Shown here: in pieces, positions 39,301-46,066 of the stretch
Layout: each line of letters starts with the position of its first letter
How positions within the stretch are numbered: position 1 is the first letter of the stretch
Assembly (NCBI GenBank): GCA_948470475.1
Contig: OX419347.1
Location: 5,226,143-5,290,142, forward strand
Origin: Galaxea fascicularis
Lineage: Eukaryota; Cnidaria; Anthozoa; Scleractinia; Euphylliidae
Direction: 5' to 3'
DNA length: 64,000 nt
Notes under the pieces: generated by a model
Told to the model about the DNA's origin: nothing
Seen by the model: the letters and a program-made list of their open reading frames with translations, nothing else
The model's database searches: none
Translations under genes and position numbers: made by a program

Positions 39301-41231
39301 ATAAACAAAATTAACACATACAATGTACTAAATATATCAGGCGTGAAGTGAAAGGCGAGCATAAGAAATTAATTTGCCAAACACTTGATAGACATTTAAG
39401 AATTAACAGACGGGAAAATATTTATTGTCAAAAAATTCTTTTCGTTCATAAACTCTGATCAACCGTGCAAATTATTTTTAAATCGTAATTTCATCAACAC
39501 ACTGTAAAATCGTGATCAAATCGGAAGCTGTGTTTTAAATCTTCGACTTCAAGTGCGCGACACATCGAATTGGTGTTTCAAGAAGTTATTGCAATTCAAG
39601 TGGTTAGCATAAATTAAATCAAGAACTCGGTCACAGTCGTAAAAAATTGTCAAATAAATCCATGTGTTCAACATCCCTGCAACTATCTGATTGCGAGCTG
39701 TGAAACTGTTTGATAGCTGCGACGAGAGGAACAAATCTACTCCATTGAAAAACATATCCGCAAAGCTGAGACATAATACGAGAGACAAACGAAACGTTGA
39801 AAGCCCATTTTAAAAGCCAAGACACCTGCCTTTTGGTAAAACAGTCCTGTCGAATGAATTCAAGTTAAGTTGTGACCTTTCTTTAGAGATCGAAATTTTC
39901 CAAGCGAAAAATCAAAGATATAATCCGTCTAACAGCGCATTTCCGCTTCAAAACAATCCTGAAAACCATCGATCTACACGTACTAACGCCAACATCTCTC
40001 CAAAAATTCTAACCCAATACATAAGTTAATCTCAAAAGACTATAAAATTGCCGTCATATACCAATTTTAAGGCAACTGCACATTTTTATCCAAAGATATA
40101 TAAAAAAAAAAAAAACTCACAGCAACAAAATCGCGCTTAAGTTTGATCCACAACTTGATTGCGGGAACTGGCCAGAGAACGGCATCATGTAAAACAGAGA
40201 ACTATCTTTGACAGTATGTAAACAAACACACAATGTGTTCATTCCGAGCTCCAGGCAATTATCCGACTTACGAATGGCTGAAGAGAGCTTATAAAATAAC
40301 ATCGGGAAAAAAAAATAAGCACACGACTCAAGTTAACTTCAACGCTTCATTTCAAAAATTCAGAAATTATCGCACCAAACTTATTGCCTTTAAGAGAAAC
40401 TCGAGGTGGGGTTTGGTCGAGTTAACACAAACAATAAAAAACGTTTGGCTTACAAACCTTCCCTTAGCTTCGCCTTCTGTTGCCAGTTCCTCTCCATCGT
40501 CTGTTGTAAGGGAGATTTTCAACGAAGATCGCTGCGTCTTCCACGTTTCGGACATTGTGGTGGTCACAGCGCTCACGTTCCTTAGAAGTGTCCAGTTTAA
40601 CTGAAACAGAAATAACAAAACTGTTTACAAAAAGACTTGTGATTCTTGTGAAAAACAACAAAGCCAGAGGGAGGCATTCACTTAATTCTTATCACGACTG
40701 CTTATTATAAACGTTCATACAACAACTCGGTTAGGTATGATGGGTTTCGTGTTTTCGATGAAAGTTAATGCCTTCAGGGCGCTTTAGCTTACAGATCACC
40801 ACTTACTATAGTATAGCTGTCTGCCGGACATATTGTTCGCCACAAAGCGCTAAACCTACCGGAGTGTAACTCTGGATCGGGTAGAACTTCGTTCCAGCCG
40901 CAAACGATACAGAGCCACGCTTTTTGCCCGGGGAGGCTGGAGATCGAAGGCTTGATCGGACCTTCTTGATCGCGTTCCTTTGCCGCTGATCAAAGATTCT
41001 CAAACAAACGCCGAGCGCGCCAAGGAAGAGAATGTGCGCTACATCGTACAGATCGAATTGGATAAATAGCTGCTCTAATGAATATTTCGCCAGAGAGAAC
41101 CAAAGATAGAACAGTTTCGCGATCATTATTGGTCGAATTTCCGGAGCAACTTTAAAAACGTCTGCACTGCCGTGTTTCAGGGCTCTCTCCCGAACGCTTT
41201 CCCGACAGTTGAGTGACAGCACATGGGTCAT
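15098..41231 (-). CDS. PDE4: cAMP-specific 3',5'-cyclic phosphodiesterase 4 (long form, 19 coding exons)
   Basis: The gene encodes the class I phosphodiesterase that hydrolyses cAMP to 5'-AMP. Joined coding exons (minus strand): 41231-40860, 40600-40458, 31772-31584, 31358-31257, 29302-29250, 27447-27410, 26272-26083, 24740-24608, 23723-23684, 23094-22996, 21596-21528, 21113-21018, 19986-19887, 18918-18764, 18251-18129, 17612-17508, 16697-16617, 16097-15902, 15324-15098. They total 2511 nt with every phase matching, which gives 836 residues. Order of parts: hydrophobic N-terminus (about 35-80), UCR1 with PKA motif RRESF (Ser209), UCR2 (about 300-362), catalytic domain (about 408-750), acidic tail. 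Metal ligands are His490, His526, Asp527 and Asp644; His486 is the general acid; Gln696 and Phe699 form the purine pocket. UCR1 plus UCR2 separates it from PDE7, PDE8 and PDE1. The ends are the least certain parts: first exon, the 53-nt exon and the last exon. Confidence 0.95.
15555..15650. repeat. Short TIR repeat with AGGGCTGTGCT ends
   Basis: Starts GCAGGGCTGTGCTATA and ends TTGAGCACAGCCTTGC in inverted orientation. A longer relative is at 25385-25552. It lies in the intron between PDE4 exons 18 and 19. Confidence 0.55.
15902..16097 (-). CDS. PDE4: PDE4 coding exon 18 (end of catalytic domain)
   Basis: The exon encodes residues 697-761. VVFIDF supplies the Phe clamp (Phe699), followed by [14 protein letters not shown] and [17 protein letters not shown], which closes the catalytic domain. 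The donor proposed is CAAG/GTACAA, the same hexamer used by exon 17. If it is not used, translation runs on to a stop at 15792 with 35 weakly conserved extra residues. Confidence 0.92.
16136..16200. repeat. Fragment related to the element at 17111-17324
   Basis: Contains GACAATGAATACTCGTTGCC then a GGTATTTCC block in the same order as the internal part of the 17111-17324 element. It lies just upstream of PDE4 exon 18. Confidence 0.55.
16617..16697 (-). CDS. PDE4: PDE4 coding exon 17 (ends at invariant Gln)
   Basis: The exon encodes residues 670-696, [20 protein letters not shown] onward to SIEKSQ. Gln696 is the purine-selective glutamine, and the M-loop region is intact. Acceptor CGTAG, donor CAG/GTACAA. 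Confidence 0.96.
17041..17435 (-). mobile_element. tRNA-derived SINE interrupted by a TIR element
   Basis: On the minus strand it starts GGGGACAGGATTGGTGCAGC at 17435, with A-box (GGTGAGAGCGCTCGCC) and B-box (GGGTTCGATTCC). Its tail GGTTTTTCTCCGGATACTC lies at about 17080-17100. The middle is split by a separate element at 17111-17324. It sits in the PDE4 intron between exons 16 and 17. Confidence 0.75.
17111..17324. mobile_element. TIR (MITE-like) element nested in the SINE
   Basis: CGTTTCTCGAAAGTCCCGAAA-type ends: left CGTTTCTCGAAA at 17119-17130, right TTTCGAGAAACG at 17308-17319 (reverse complement). The internal segment GACAATGAACATTCATTGCC at about 17233 has a relative near 16150, so this is a multi-copy family. 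No coding sequence. Confidence 0.7.
17508..17612 (-). CDS. PDE4: PDE4 coding exon 16 (metal-binding Asp)
   Basis: The exon encodes residues 635-669, including [13 protein letters not shown], where Asp644 is the fourth metal ligand, and [12 protein letters not shown]. Acceptor ACATCAG, donor CAG/GTACGT. Confidence 0.97.
17865..18000 (-). repeat. Dispersed relative of the 106-bp repeat
   Basis: Reverse-orientation copy with GGTGGTTCTAAACTTTGAGT then GAAATCCTAAAGTGTGACC and ATGAAAGC, in the PDE4 intron between exons 15 and 16. Confidence 0.7.
18129..18251 (-). CDS. PDE4: PDE4 coding exon 15
   Basis: The exon encodes residues 594-634: [20 protein letters not shown] and [14 protein letters not shown], matching the VLATDMSKHM and LLLDNYSDRIQ segments of PDE4. 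Acceptor CTCATCAG, donor CAG/GTTTGT. Confidence 0.97.
18571..18655. repeat. (GGTGAT)n / (GAT)n microsatellite
   Basis: A run of GGTGAT and GATGAT units in the intron between PDE4 exons 14 and 15. Confidence 0.8.
18764..18918 (-). CDS. PDE4: PDE4 coding exon 14
   Basis: The exon encodes residues 543-593, including [18 protein letters not shown], one of the most conserved PDE4 catalytic segments. Acceptor TTTTCTAG, donor ATG/GTAAGT. Confidence 0.97.
19060..19223. mobile_element. TIR (MITE-like) element with GCGGATCCAGGG ends
   Basis: Left end CAGGCGCGGATCCAGGG and right end CCCTGGATCCGCCCCTG are inverted copies with one mismatch, and the GGGGGGTGGCTA blocks inside also face each other. PDE4 intron between exons 13 and 14. 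Confidence 0.65.
19887..19986 (-). CDS. PDE4: PDE4 coding exon 13 (HDVDHPG motif)
   Basis: The exon encodes residues 509-541: [14 protein letters not shown] then [16 protein letters not shown]. His526 and Asp527 bind the catalytic metals. Acceptor CTTCAG; donor ACAA/GTACGT leaves one base, completing Asn542. Confidence 0.97.
20318..20790 (+). repeat. 106-bp tandem repeat, four to five units
   Basis: AGCACCACAGGAAAGTACTG-type unit starts lie at 20340, 20446, 20552 and 20658, exactly 106 bp apart, with a degenerate fifth near 20764. Each unit includes TAGCTTTCATTTGCATGGTC and GATTTCATCCACAGACTC. It is in the PDE4 intron between exons 12 and 13. Relatives occur at about 17870-18000, 32325-33000, 35925-36060 and 38535-38610. 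Confidence 0.9.
21018..21113 (-). CDS. PDE4: PDE4 coding exon 12 (HNxxHxxD motif)
   Basis: The exon encodes residues 477-508. [11 protein letters not shown] supplies the general-acid His486 and the metal ligand His490. The segment just before reads NHYLKDVPF instead of the near-invariant DHYHADVAY, an unusual divergence. Acceptor ATTCACAG, donor GAA/GTAAGT. Confidence 0.94.
21528..21596 (-). CDS. PDE4: PDE4 coding exon 11
   Basis: The exon encodes residues 454-476: [10 protein letters not shown] then [11 protein letters not shown]. It matches ERDLLKTFKI and the following helix of PDE4. Acceptor TTTGCAG, donor GAG/GTAAGA. Confidence 0.94.
22411..22447 (-). ncRNA. Hammerhead-ribozyme motif (minus strand)
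   Basis: On the minus strand: CUGACGA core (22441-22435), stem II GGGC/GCUC around a UAAC loop, GAAA (22421-22418), GUC (22416-22414), and stem I GCU/AGC. All core positions match the hammerhead consensus CUGANGA...GAAA...NUH. Helix III is minimal (GAAAC directly followed by GUC), as in ribozymes carried by Penelope-like elements and retrozymes, where dimers are thought to be active. It lies in the PDE4 intron between exons 10 and 11. Confidence 0.65.
22996..23094 (-). CDS. PDE4: PDE4 coding exon 10
   Basis: The exon encodes residues 421-453, including [16 protein letters not shown] and TYTILQ. It aligns with the first helices of the catalytic domain (vertebrate DVNKWGLHVFxI and MYTIFQ). Acceptor GTTTCCAG, donor CAG/GTAACA. 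Confidence 0.95.
23684..23723 (-). CDS. PDE4: PDE4 coding exon 9 (start of catalytic domain)
   Basis: A 40-nt exon encoding the split Arg then [13 protein letters not shown]. It corresponds to RFGVxTExExxLAK at the entry to the PDE4 catalytic domain. Acceptor GTTCACAG, donor AAAA/GTGAGT. Confidence 0.92.
24608..24740 (-). CDS. PDE4: PDE4 coding exon 8 (linker LR2)
   Basis: The exon encodes residues 364-406. It begins [10 protein letters not shown], like the vertebrate DKQNEVEIPSP segment that follows UCR2, and ends HSFSGSVPR, equivalent to the HSSSLNNxxIPR stretch leading into the catalytic domain. Acceptor CACTGTAG, donor CCAAG/GTATTC. Confidence 0.93.
25385..25552. mobile_element. TIR (MITE-like) element with AGGGCTGTGCTCTA ends
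   Basis: Left AGGGCTGTGCTCTAGC and right CTTAGAGCACAGCCTTG are inverted copies. The interior has GGCGCCC-type GC-rich blocks facing each other (GCGCCCGG and GGGCGCCC). No coding. PDE4 intron between exons 7 and 8. Confidence 0.6.
25755..25896. mobile_element. Foldback element with arms of about 60 bp
   Basis: Left arm (CTCGTTTTCTCAGTCCATAC to TTTATGGCC) and right arm (GGCCATAAGTGAACGGG to GGACTGCGAACTTGG) pair over most of their length with a GC-rich loop of about 15 bp. PDE4 intron between exons 7 and 8. Confidence 0.75.
26083..26272 (-). CDS. PDE4: PDE4 coding exon 7 (UCR2)
   Basis: The exon encodes residues 300-362 and is a near-perfect UCR2, with [17 protein letters not shown] and SGNQVS. 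UCR2 folds over the active site and is the autoinhibitory module of PDE4. Acceptor TTCTTACAG, donor ACAG/GTAATT. Confidence 0.96.
26600..26995. mobile_element. TIR (MITE-like) element, arms of about 95 bp
   Basis: Left arm starts TAGAGTTCTAAAGTGATGAT; the right arm ends TCACACTTTAGAACTATA in reverse complement. Inner blocks TTATGGGAT and ATCCCATAA also face each other. No coding. PDE4 intron between exons 6 and 7. Confidence 0.75.
27115..27351. mobile_element. TIR (MITE-like) element with GGCCCGGTTGTTC ends
   Basis: The left GGCCCGGTTGTTCAAAAGCC and the inverted right GGCTTTCGAACAACCGGGCC match at 18 to 19 of 20 positions; further in, GATTAAC faces GTTAATC. CTG flanks both sides (27112-27114, 27352-27354), a possible 3-bp target duplication. 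It sits between PDE4 exons 6 and 7. Confidence 0.75.
27410..27447 (-). CDS. PDE4: PDE4 coding exon 6 (linker LR1 end)
   Basis: A 38-nt exon that ends in GYQK and joins directly to [11 protein letters not shown] in exon 7. This matches the animal PDE4 junction (SYQKLAxETLEELDW). Acceptor TTTCAAG, donor AAG/GTATAG. Confidence 0.85.
28827..29222. mobile_element. TIR (MITE-like) element with AAGTGCCCCTAACCCC ends
   Basis: The left AAGTGCCCCTAACCCC and the inverted right GGGGTTAGGGGCACTT are exact. Arms stay similar for about 75 bp (AATCTTTGCACCTGTT faces AACAGGTGCAAAGATT). Inside, GATTTGATGTCACAA faces TTGTGATGTCAAATC-like sequence. PDE4 intron between exons 5 and 6. Confidence 0.8.
29250..29302 (-). 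CDS. PDE4: PDE4 coding exon 5 (linker region LR1)
   Basis: This 53-nt exon encodes a Asn/Gln/Gly/Ser-rich linker between UCR1 and UCR2. Donor is CTCAG/GTAAGC. The acceptor TTTTAAG has a weak pyrimidine tract, but it is the only nearby choice that preserves phase on both sides. Linker sequence is not conserved, so support is phase and splice signals only. Confidence 0.7.
30640..30800. repeat. Relative of the tandem array at 47138-48158
   Basis: TATAACTTCTCGTTTTTGTA then AACTCTTTCGC and AAAATGCTGGCGA match the array unit. This is a single partial copy in the intron between PDE4 exons 4 and 5. Confidence 0.7.
31257..31358 (-). CDS. PDE4: PDE4 coding exon 4 (UCR1)
   Basis: The exon encodes residues 236-268, including [20 protein letters not shown], which closely matches the core of UCR1. 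Acceptor follows TTTTTTTGCAG; donor is AA/GTAAGT. Confidence 0.95.
31584..31772 (-). CDS. PDE4: PDE4 coding exon 3 (start of UCR1)
   Basis: The exon encodes residues 173-234. It carries [16 protein letters not shown], which matches the UCR1 signature of animal long-form PDE4 and includes the PKA phosphorylation site (Ser209). In known PDE4s, phosphorylation here relieves UCR2 autoinhibition. Acceptor is CACAG/C; donor is GG/GTGAGC, leaving two bases. Confidence 0.93.
32006..32042. repeat. Perfect 37-bp palindrome
   Basis: Arms ATTAAGATGCTGAGTAAT and ATTACTCAGCATCTTAAT are exact reverse complements around one T (32024). In PDE4 intron 2. Confidence 0.85.
32077..32195. mobile_element. Short TIR element with perfect 19-bp ends
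   Basis: AGCCTGTGAGCAGGCTCTC at 32077-32095 has an exact inverted copy ending at 32195, and TTTTTTGTTG faces CAACAAAAAA inside. 119 bp, no coding. Confidence 0.8.
32325..33000 (-). repeat. Degenerate array related to the 106-bp repeat
   Basis: Several diverged reverse-orientation units, with phrases such as GGTGGTTCTAACATTTGAG, GAAATCCTCAAAGGTGACC and AGAGCTACTGAGCGGTACTT. It lies in PDE4 intron 2. Confidence 0.65.
35925..36060 (+). repeat. Dispersed relative of the 106-bp repeat
   Basis: Forward copy with TTGAATGGTCACACTATGCA, a TTTCATTCACAGA block and GCAGCATACACATAATAATG, in PDE4 intron 2. Confidence 0.6.
38380..38530 (+). repeat. Short repeat with ACCCTATTTCAGACC units
   Basis: The phrase CCTTATTTCAGACCAAAA and its variant CCCTATTTCAGACCAAAA recur 50 bp apart, then a C-rich end. 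The same phrase in reverse orientation (CTGAAATAGGGT) is at 43309 and 43479. Confidence 0.55.
38535..38610 (+). repeat. Dispersed relative of the 106-bp repeat
   Basis: A clean partial unit with AGGAAAGTACTGCTCAGTAG, TTTGAATGGTCACACTTAAG and CAGACTCAAAAGT, in PDE4 intron 2. Confidence 0.7.
40458..40600 (-). CDS. PDE4: PDE4 coding exon 2
   Basis: The exon has acceptor TTTCAG and donor GGAAG/GTTTGT. It encodes residues 125-171 plus two bases of codon 172. A Met at residue 140, starting MSETWKTQ, could begin a shorter isoform lacking the hydrophobic segment. The nearby alternative donor TTT/GTAAGC is a better consensus but would break phase with exon 3, so GTTTGT was chosen. The exon is Ser/Thr- and Glu-rich with no named domain. 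Confidence 0.75.
40860..41231 (-). CDS. PDE4: PDE4 coding exon 1 (hydrophobic N-terminus)
   Basis: The exon encodes residues 1-124. The ATG at 41231 has an in-frame TAA four codons upstream. Residues 35-57 and 61-80 are hydrophobic (they include [11 protein letters not shown] and [12 protein letters not shown]) and are followed by a basic stretch rich in Arg and Lys. The donor reads CCG/GTAGGT in phase 0 and the next exon is open in the same phase. The assignment rests on that phase agreement and a long open frame, not on similarity to known PDE4 N-termini, which vary widely. If it is untranslated leader, translation would start at Met140 in exon 2. Confidence 0.65.
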
Positions 41232-44200
41232 CCAGAAGGATTAATAATTACCATAAAAATATTGGGTGAGTGTTATTTGACGCAACTTTGACCGTTGTGT
41301 TTGTTAATTTCATTTCTTCGCCCACTTACAAAATAAAGAAGTGGAAAACAAGAATTAAAAGATCGACACCTAAATTCAAAAATATATTATCGCAATAATA
41401 ACCGAAAGAGAGCCACAAGCCTTGGCCGTCAGTCTCATTCAGTAATTGGTCAACGAGCCCGTGTTTCACACGTTACTGAAAGTTAAAAGATTTCGATGTT
41501 ATCCAACCGCACGATCATGAAAACAGAAAATAAACAAATTGAAATGTTTAACTATCGGATTCGAAAAGGAAACCTCTCTTGAAGCAGTTTCTTAAATAAT
41601 CATTTGCTGGTGGCCACATGTATATCATTCATTGCAATGCGATTGATATTCAAACAAACAAAGCTTTTCAGACGTAACAATATCTGTCATTCAGGGAAGA
41701 TTAACTTTTATATAGACACTCTGGCGAGAAAAACAAAGGTGAACTGAAAGATGCAAATCAAATCATAGTCTACGAACCAGGAGTTTTAACACAAAAGAAA
41801 AGCAAAAAAAAAAAAGACATTCGTGCTTCCTCGTCTTTATAGTTTTCATGTCTCACCAAAACAACAAAACCAGTACCAGTAAAACTGTTACTTCCGTTTC
41901 TTCTTATTTTCATTTGTTCAATCAATCTAGGGAGTATTTTCGCCCGATCGAATGCCGTTACTTCCGGTTTGTTCAATCTAAACCAGTGTACGCGATTGAA
42001 CACAAATCGTGCGTGGGGTGCGTATTTGGTGGGACGCGCAAACATGGTGGCTGCCGCGTCTTAAACATTGTTCGGGACCTCTACAATTTTCACTGAAGCT
42101 GAGGGGCTCAGGAAGCATTTTTGGTAAAACCTGGTGCGAACACTGATCTAAACTCTTCAGCTGCCTTAGCAAGATTTACCTTTACCTTACTTTAGGCGCG
42201 AAGGTGGACGAATCGTCCCCCCGGTCGGAAATTACGGACAGAGGCAAAAAAAAAAAAAAAAAGGAAATTGATAAACTAACAGAAAACGCAAAATGATCGA
42301 TACGGATACTGCTACCGTCGTTGACAGCAAGCTGTAACAGTTGCGATTTAACCGCCGGTCAGTGACAAAGCTAAAACCAAATTATTATACAAGCCAGCGT
42401 CAGGCAAGGAAAACGGCACAGCTTCCGGAAACAGAAACTACCTCTGCTAACCTTTTCTGAAATTGTTTTTGTACTGGACACAGTCCTGGAAGTCTTTTGG
42501 GTCGTCATTGGCTCCGATGAAGTCTTCAAGGATTTGCTTTATGTCTACGTGTCTTTACAAAATCACAAGATTGATCACGTGGAGTTACAAGTGGACCAAG
42601 TCAGTATTACTTTCAGTTGCGGATCAGTGATGTTCGTAAGTCTGTAGAGCCCAACTTCAATGACACAAACCTCACGCGTTCAGCTTTATATATGCAAGTG
42701 AAAGATGGACAAGGACAGCATTTCAGGAAAGGAAGTCGAATCTTTAAATTCGCAGCTGCTTAATTAAAAATGAAACAGGTGCCTATTGCTTGTTCATTGG
42801 CTGTAAGGATCGACAACCAGTTTGACAAATTAACTTTCTCGCACAAGAGCCGGGCTTCATGACATCTATGTTCGTGCTGTTTTCCATGATTCTGTTTGAA
42901 GACACAGGAACCTTAATCCTTTGAGCAGCAATATCAAGTTGCATATTCTCATTACGACTTTTCGTATTTTTCTTATGTTGATGGTAAGGAGAATTTGTCT
43001 GCACATACGAAGACAGTATACTTCTGATGAACATAAGTAGTTACCTAGTGTTGATCGTTGCATTTCCTTTCATGACTCAGTTACAGGTAATATTCTAATC
43101 ACAAATTAAGTGAAATGAAGAGCGATCCTCGAAGTTGTGAAATTAAATGTTCATGACTGTAGAGATTGGTGTGTGTGGCTTGGCCCGATGACGTCAAAAC
43201 ACGTCACAGGGAACTTCCGGTAACCAGCTGTGACTTATCAGTCGATCAGAAGTCAAACAAGAAAACAAATGTGTGGCGCCAAAAGGTATGTTTTTTAGCT
43301 GTTTTGGCCTGAAATAGGGTCTGGTTTGTGCACTCTAGTCTTGAATTGGCGGCGCATTATGCAACCTGCTTTATAGTGTGGAATTTTAAATTCAAAACTT
43401 TGTACAGTTTTATATCCTACTTAATAAAAGCGTATAACCATTGCCTGTCTGACATACTGAACTGATTATAAGGCAGGTCTGAAATAGGGTAGAGAAAATG
43501 GTCTAAAATAGAGTAAGGGTTTCAGGAAGCGTGCCGCACACCCCCACCCAATTTTTCTGGAAGTTCCCCACCCCCCGGGGAGAAAACCTACTGACTCTAT
43601 TGGCAGCGTATGTAAGACAAAAAACGGATTTATATATTTATTATCGTATTCCCTCACGAACACCTCATCACAATCAAAAGACCCTTCAAGGTTCCATTTT
43701 CTTTTCTTTTTTCAGTCTTTTCCAGCCCTTCTGGATGAACCCATCAGCCGTGAGTCGTGTTTACAAAAAAGGGAAAATATGATTCTACGGAAAAGACAAA
43801 CACTTGTATAATTTCCTCCCTTTGCAAAATTATAACGTTTTTAGAACACACGACTTAAAAAAGATAGCTCTAATTTTTGGCTCTAATTTTGAATCGGCAG
43901 TGTCCATAGATTTTCGCCTTTAATAAGAGCAATGTTCAAAAGTTGAATAAGAGAACATGGTAGGGTCCATCATTTTTTACTGACTGACAAGAAAATGATT
44001 AGAGATAAGACCAATCATTAAAAGAGATGTTTTCACTCACGCAACAGTTAACACCGGGTGGTGTGAAATAAATCAGCCTATGACCGGGCCTTTTGAGTCT
44101 GTGAAACAATTCAGCTGTCGGCGACGTCTTAAAGTGGTACCATGATCAAATTTTTACTCTTTGATTTTTTAGGTGTATATCTTAGTATTCCATGAAAGAA

Positions 44201-44407
44201 TAAAAACACCGTTTACCGTTTGCAAATATCTGCATTAGTCCCAGAGATATTTAAGTTTTAAAAATGTGTAAAATATGCAAATGAGACGACATACAGTCAA
44301 CCCAATATTATATCAAGTCAAGAGCCATAAGGCTCTTGATCAAGTATGTAAATAGAGCACAGCGATCTTGGCCAATATGCAGCCCAGACCATTAAAACTT
44401 GGTAGGC
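41232..44407. other. Upstream of PDE4 first coding exon
   Basis: No convincing coding exon. An oligo-A tract is at 42247, and the TATTTCAGACC repeat is at 43300-43575. Untranslated PDE4 leader exons could lie here but cannot be recognised from sequence. Confidence 0.5.
43300..43575 (-). repeat. Reverse copy of the TATTTCAGACC repeat
   Basis: Contains GCCTGAAATAGGGTCTGG (about 43307), GTCTGAAATAGGGTAGAG (about 43477) and GTCTAAAATAGAGTAAGG, ending in a C-rich block, mirroring 38380-38530. Confidence 0.55.
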
Positions 44408-44410
44408 TAA

Positions 44411-45167
44411 GGCCCGGTTCAGACGCCGTACTTCAGCCGAGCCGAATCAAATTCAACGATTAGGCCGACCTAAATAATTAATCCCGGCTCAGGAATTGAT
44501 TCAGACGCCGAACTTTATTCGGCCGAAAATAATTCACTGAAGAAAATTAAGATTCGGTCAACGAATAAGCATACAGTTGTTAACATGGCACACGCCGAGA
44601 TCTGCAAACAAGAGCCTTTCTTCGGCTCAAAATGCTAGAAAACAGTGCAAAAAGAAGAATGATGCAAACCACCTCAGGGCTTGAAATAATTTCCCGGTTA
44701 GCGCCGGTCAAGTTGTCCGGTCAAATCTGTTTTTGCTCGCTTTACGTTTAAGGAAATCGCGATCATATTGAAATGCAAATACACAACATGAATTTCAAAA
44801 CAGAGTAGACCGTTTTGAGCTGACCAGGTTTAGTATGTTACAGTTTAAAATTTCACTCGGGATTTCACTTCGAGAACGCGGTTAACGGTCGTCATGCTTC
44901 TGTGAGTTTTCAGGCATGAAATGTCATTTTACAGCCAATCATAAGCGCCGTTATACTGAAAAAACGTTAACATAATTTATGCATTTAGTTCGGCTCATGA
45001 AAGCCGGTCTACAGTCGTTCTTCCCGGCTGAGCCAGGCGGGATTAATTGACTCAGCCGATCTAAATTAAATCAGCCGTTCCCAATTGATTCAGACGCCGT
45101 ACTTTACATGAACTTAATTCGTTGGATTCGATTCGGCTCGGCTGAAGTACGGCGTCTGAACCGGGCC
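44411..45167. mobile_element. 757-bp non-autonomous DNA transposon, PIF/Harbinger-like
   Basis: Terminal inverted repeats begin GGCCCGGTTCAGACGCCGTA and match exactly for 38 bp at both ends. The 3-bp TAA flanks both sides (44408-44410 and 45168-45170), fitting the TWA target preference of PIF/Harbinger. Internal copies of GATTCAGACGCCG (about 44499 and 45080) show subterminal duplication. No transposase frame. Confidence 0.85.
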
Positions 45168-45351
45168 TAATACTTCTACCAGAAACACACCTACGGATAT
45201 AAAAAATTCTATTCCTATGGCAACTCACTCTTTTCCAGTCCCCACCCTCTTGATTTCAATATCTTAAAGATTTTCAACTTGGAAAACTTTAAACGAAGCC
45301 ACATACTCGAGCTAACATATTTATATGCTTGCTGGATCATGCATGTGAGGC

Positions 45352-45725
45352 ACCATTGCCGGATTTCATTCATACCGTGAGGGTCTGGGTATGAGTCCGT
45401 GTATTATGGGATTAACAACACAAGACCCATATATTCTCAAAGAGCACACCGAGCTTTACAAAAATCCTCAATTTCCGTGTCACTTGAGCCAATATTGAAC
45501 AAGATACAGCCATTCAAAAACTTAAAAATTTACTAACAAATGTATGGATTGCCGGTCACTTGTGTTTGAAATGTCGGGAAATCCATACATTTCTTAGCAA
45601 ATTTGGAGTTTTGGATTTTGTAAAGCTCGATGTGCTCTTTCAGAATATATGGGTCTTGTGTTGTTAATCCCATGATACACGGACTTGTACCCAGGCCCTC
45701 ACGGTATGAAATCTGGCAATGGCCA
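45352..45725. repeat. Long imperfect inverted repeat, arms of about 115 bp
   Basis: The left arm has ACCGTGAGGGTCTGGGTATG and GGGATTAACAACACAAGACC; the right arm carries both in reverse complement (GGTCTTGTGTTGTTAATCCC, CATACCGTGAGGGCC on the other strand). The spacer is about 140 bp. Confidence 0.75.
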
Positions 45726-45779
45726 GAAGAGGCTTTAATATTGGGGAGGCCTGGAACCCAGTATGTTGCAAAACTGTTA

Positions 45780-46066
45780 AGGTCGGCACACACTAAGGGG
45801 CTAGTCCCTGCTGCTACACGAAGGGACTGGTCGCAGGGACTAGTCCCATCGTGTGTGCCGACGAAGGGTTTTGAGGGACTAGTCGCAGGGACTTGTCTCA
45901 CAAATTCAAACCCATTTGAATTCGTGGAACAAGTCGCAGGGACCAAAATTTGGTCCCTGCGAGTAGATTTTTTGTCGAAAATGACTAGTTCACACGATGG
46001 GACTTGTCCCCGCGACTTGTTTCAGGGACTAGTCGCAGGGACTAGTCCCCTCGTGTGTGCCGACCT
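45780..46066. mobile_element. 287-bp TIR element with TTA target duplication
   Basis: Left AGGTCGGCACACACTAAGGG and the inverted right GGGGACTAGTCCCTGCGAC/AGGTCGGCACACACGAGG ends match closely. TTA flanks both sides (45777-45779, 46067-46069). Many internal copies of GGGACTAGTCGCAGGGACT run in both directions. No transposase. Confidence 0.8.

Larger units (their letters stand above)
31773..40457 (-). other. PDE4: PDE4 intron 2 (8.7 kb)
   Basis: The largest intron, separating the N-terminal exons from UCR1. It holds the 37-bp palindrome and AGCCTG element near 32.0-32.2 kb, the 106-bp-related repeats (32.3-33.0, 35.9, 38.5 kb) and a PYFRPK-type repeat at 38.38-38.53 kb. I see no coding exon in the rest. 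In other animals such introns harbour promoters of short PDE4 isoforms, but nothing here identifies one. Confidence 0.7.

Noticed and set aside
40233..40604. 123-codon plus-strand open frame
   Set aside because: It is the opposite strand of PDE4 exon 2 and its intron.
40806..40859. Continuation of the first PDE4 exon's open frame to a stop at 40806
   Set aside because: The frame stays open 17 codons past CCG/GTAGGT, but splicing there joins in phase to exon 2 and onward to UCR1, which explains the sequence better than a free-standing 141-residue protein.
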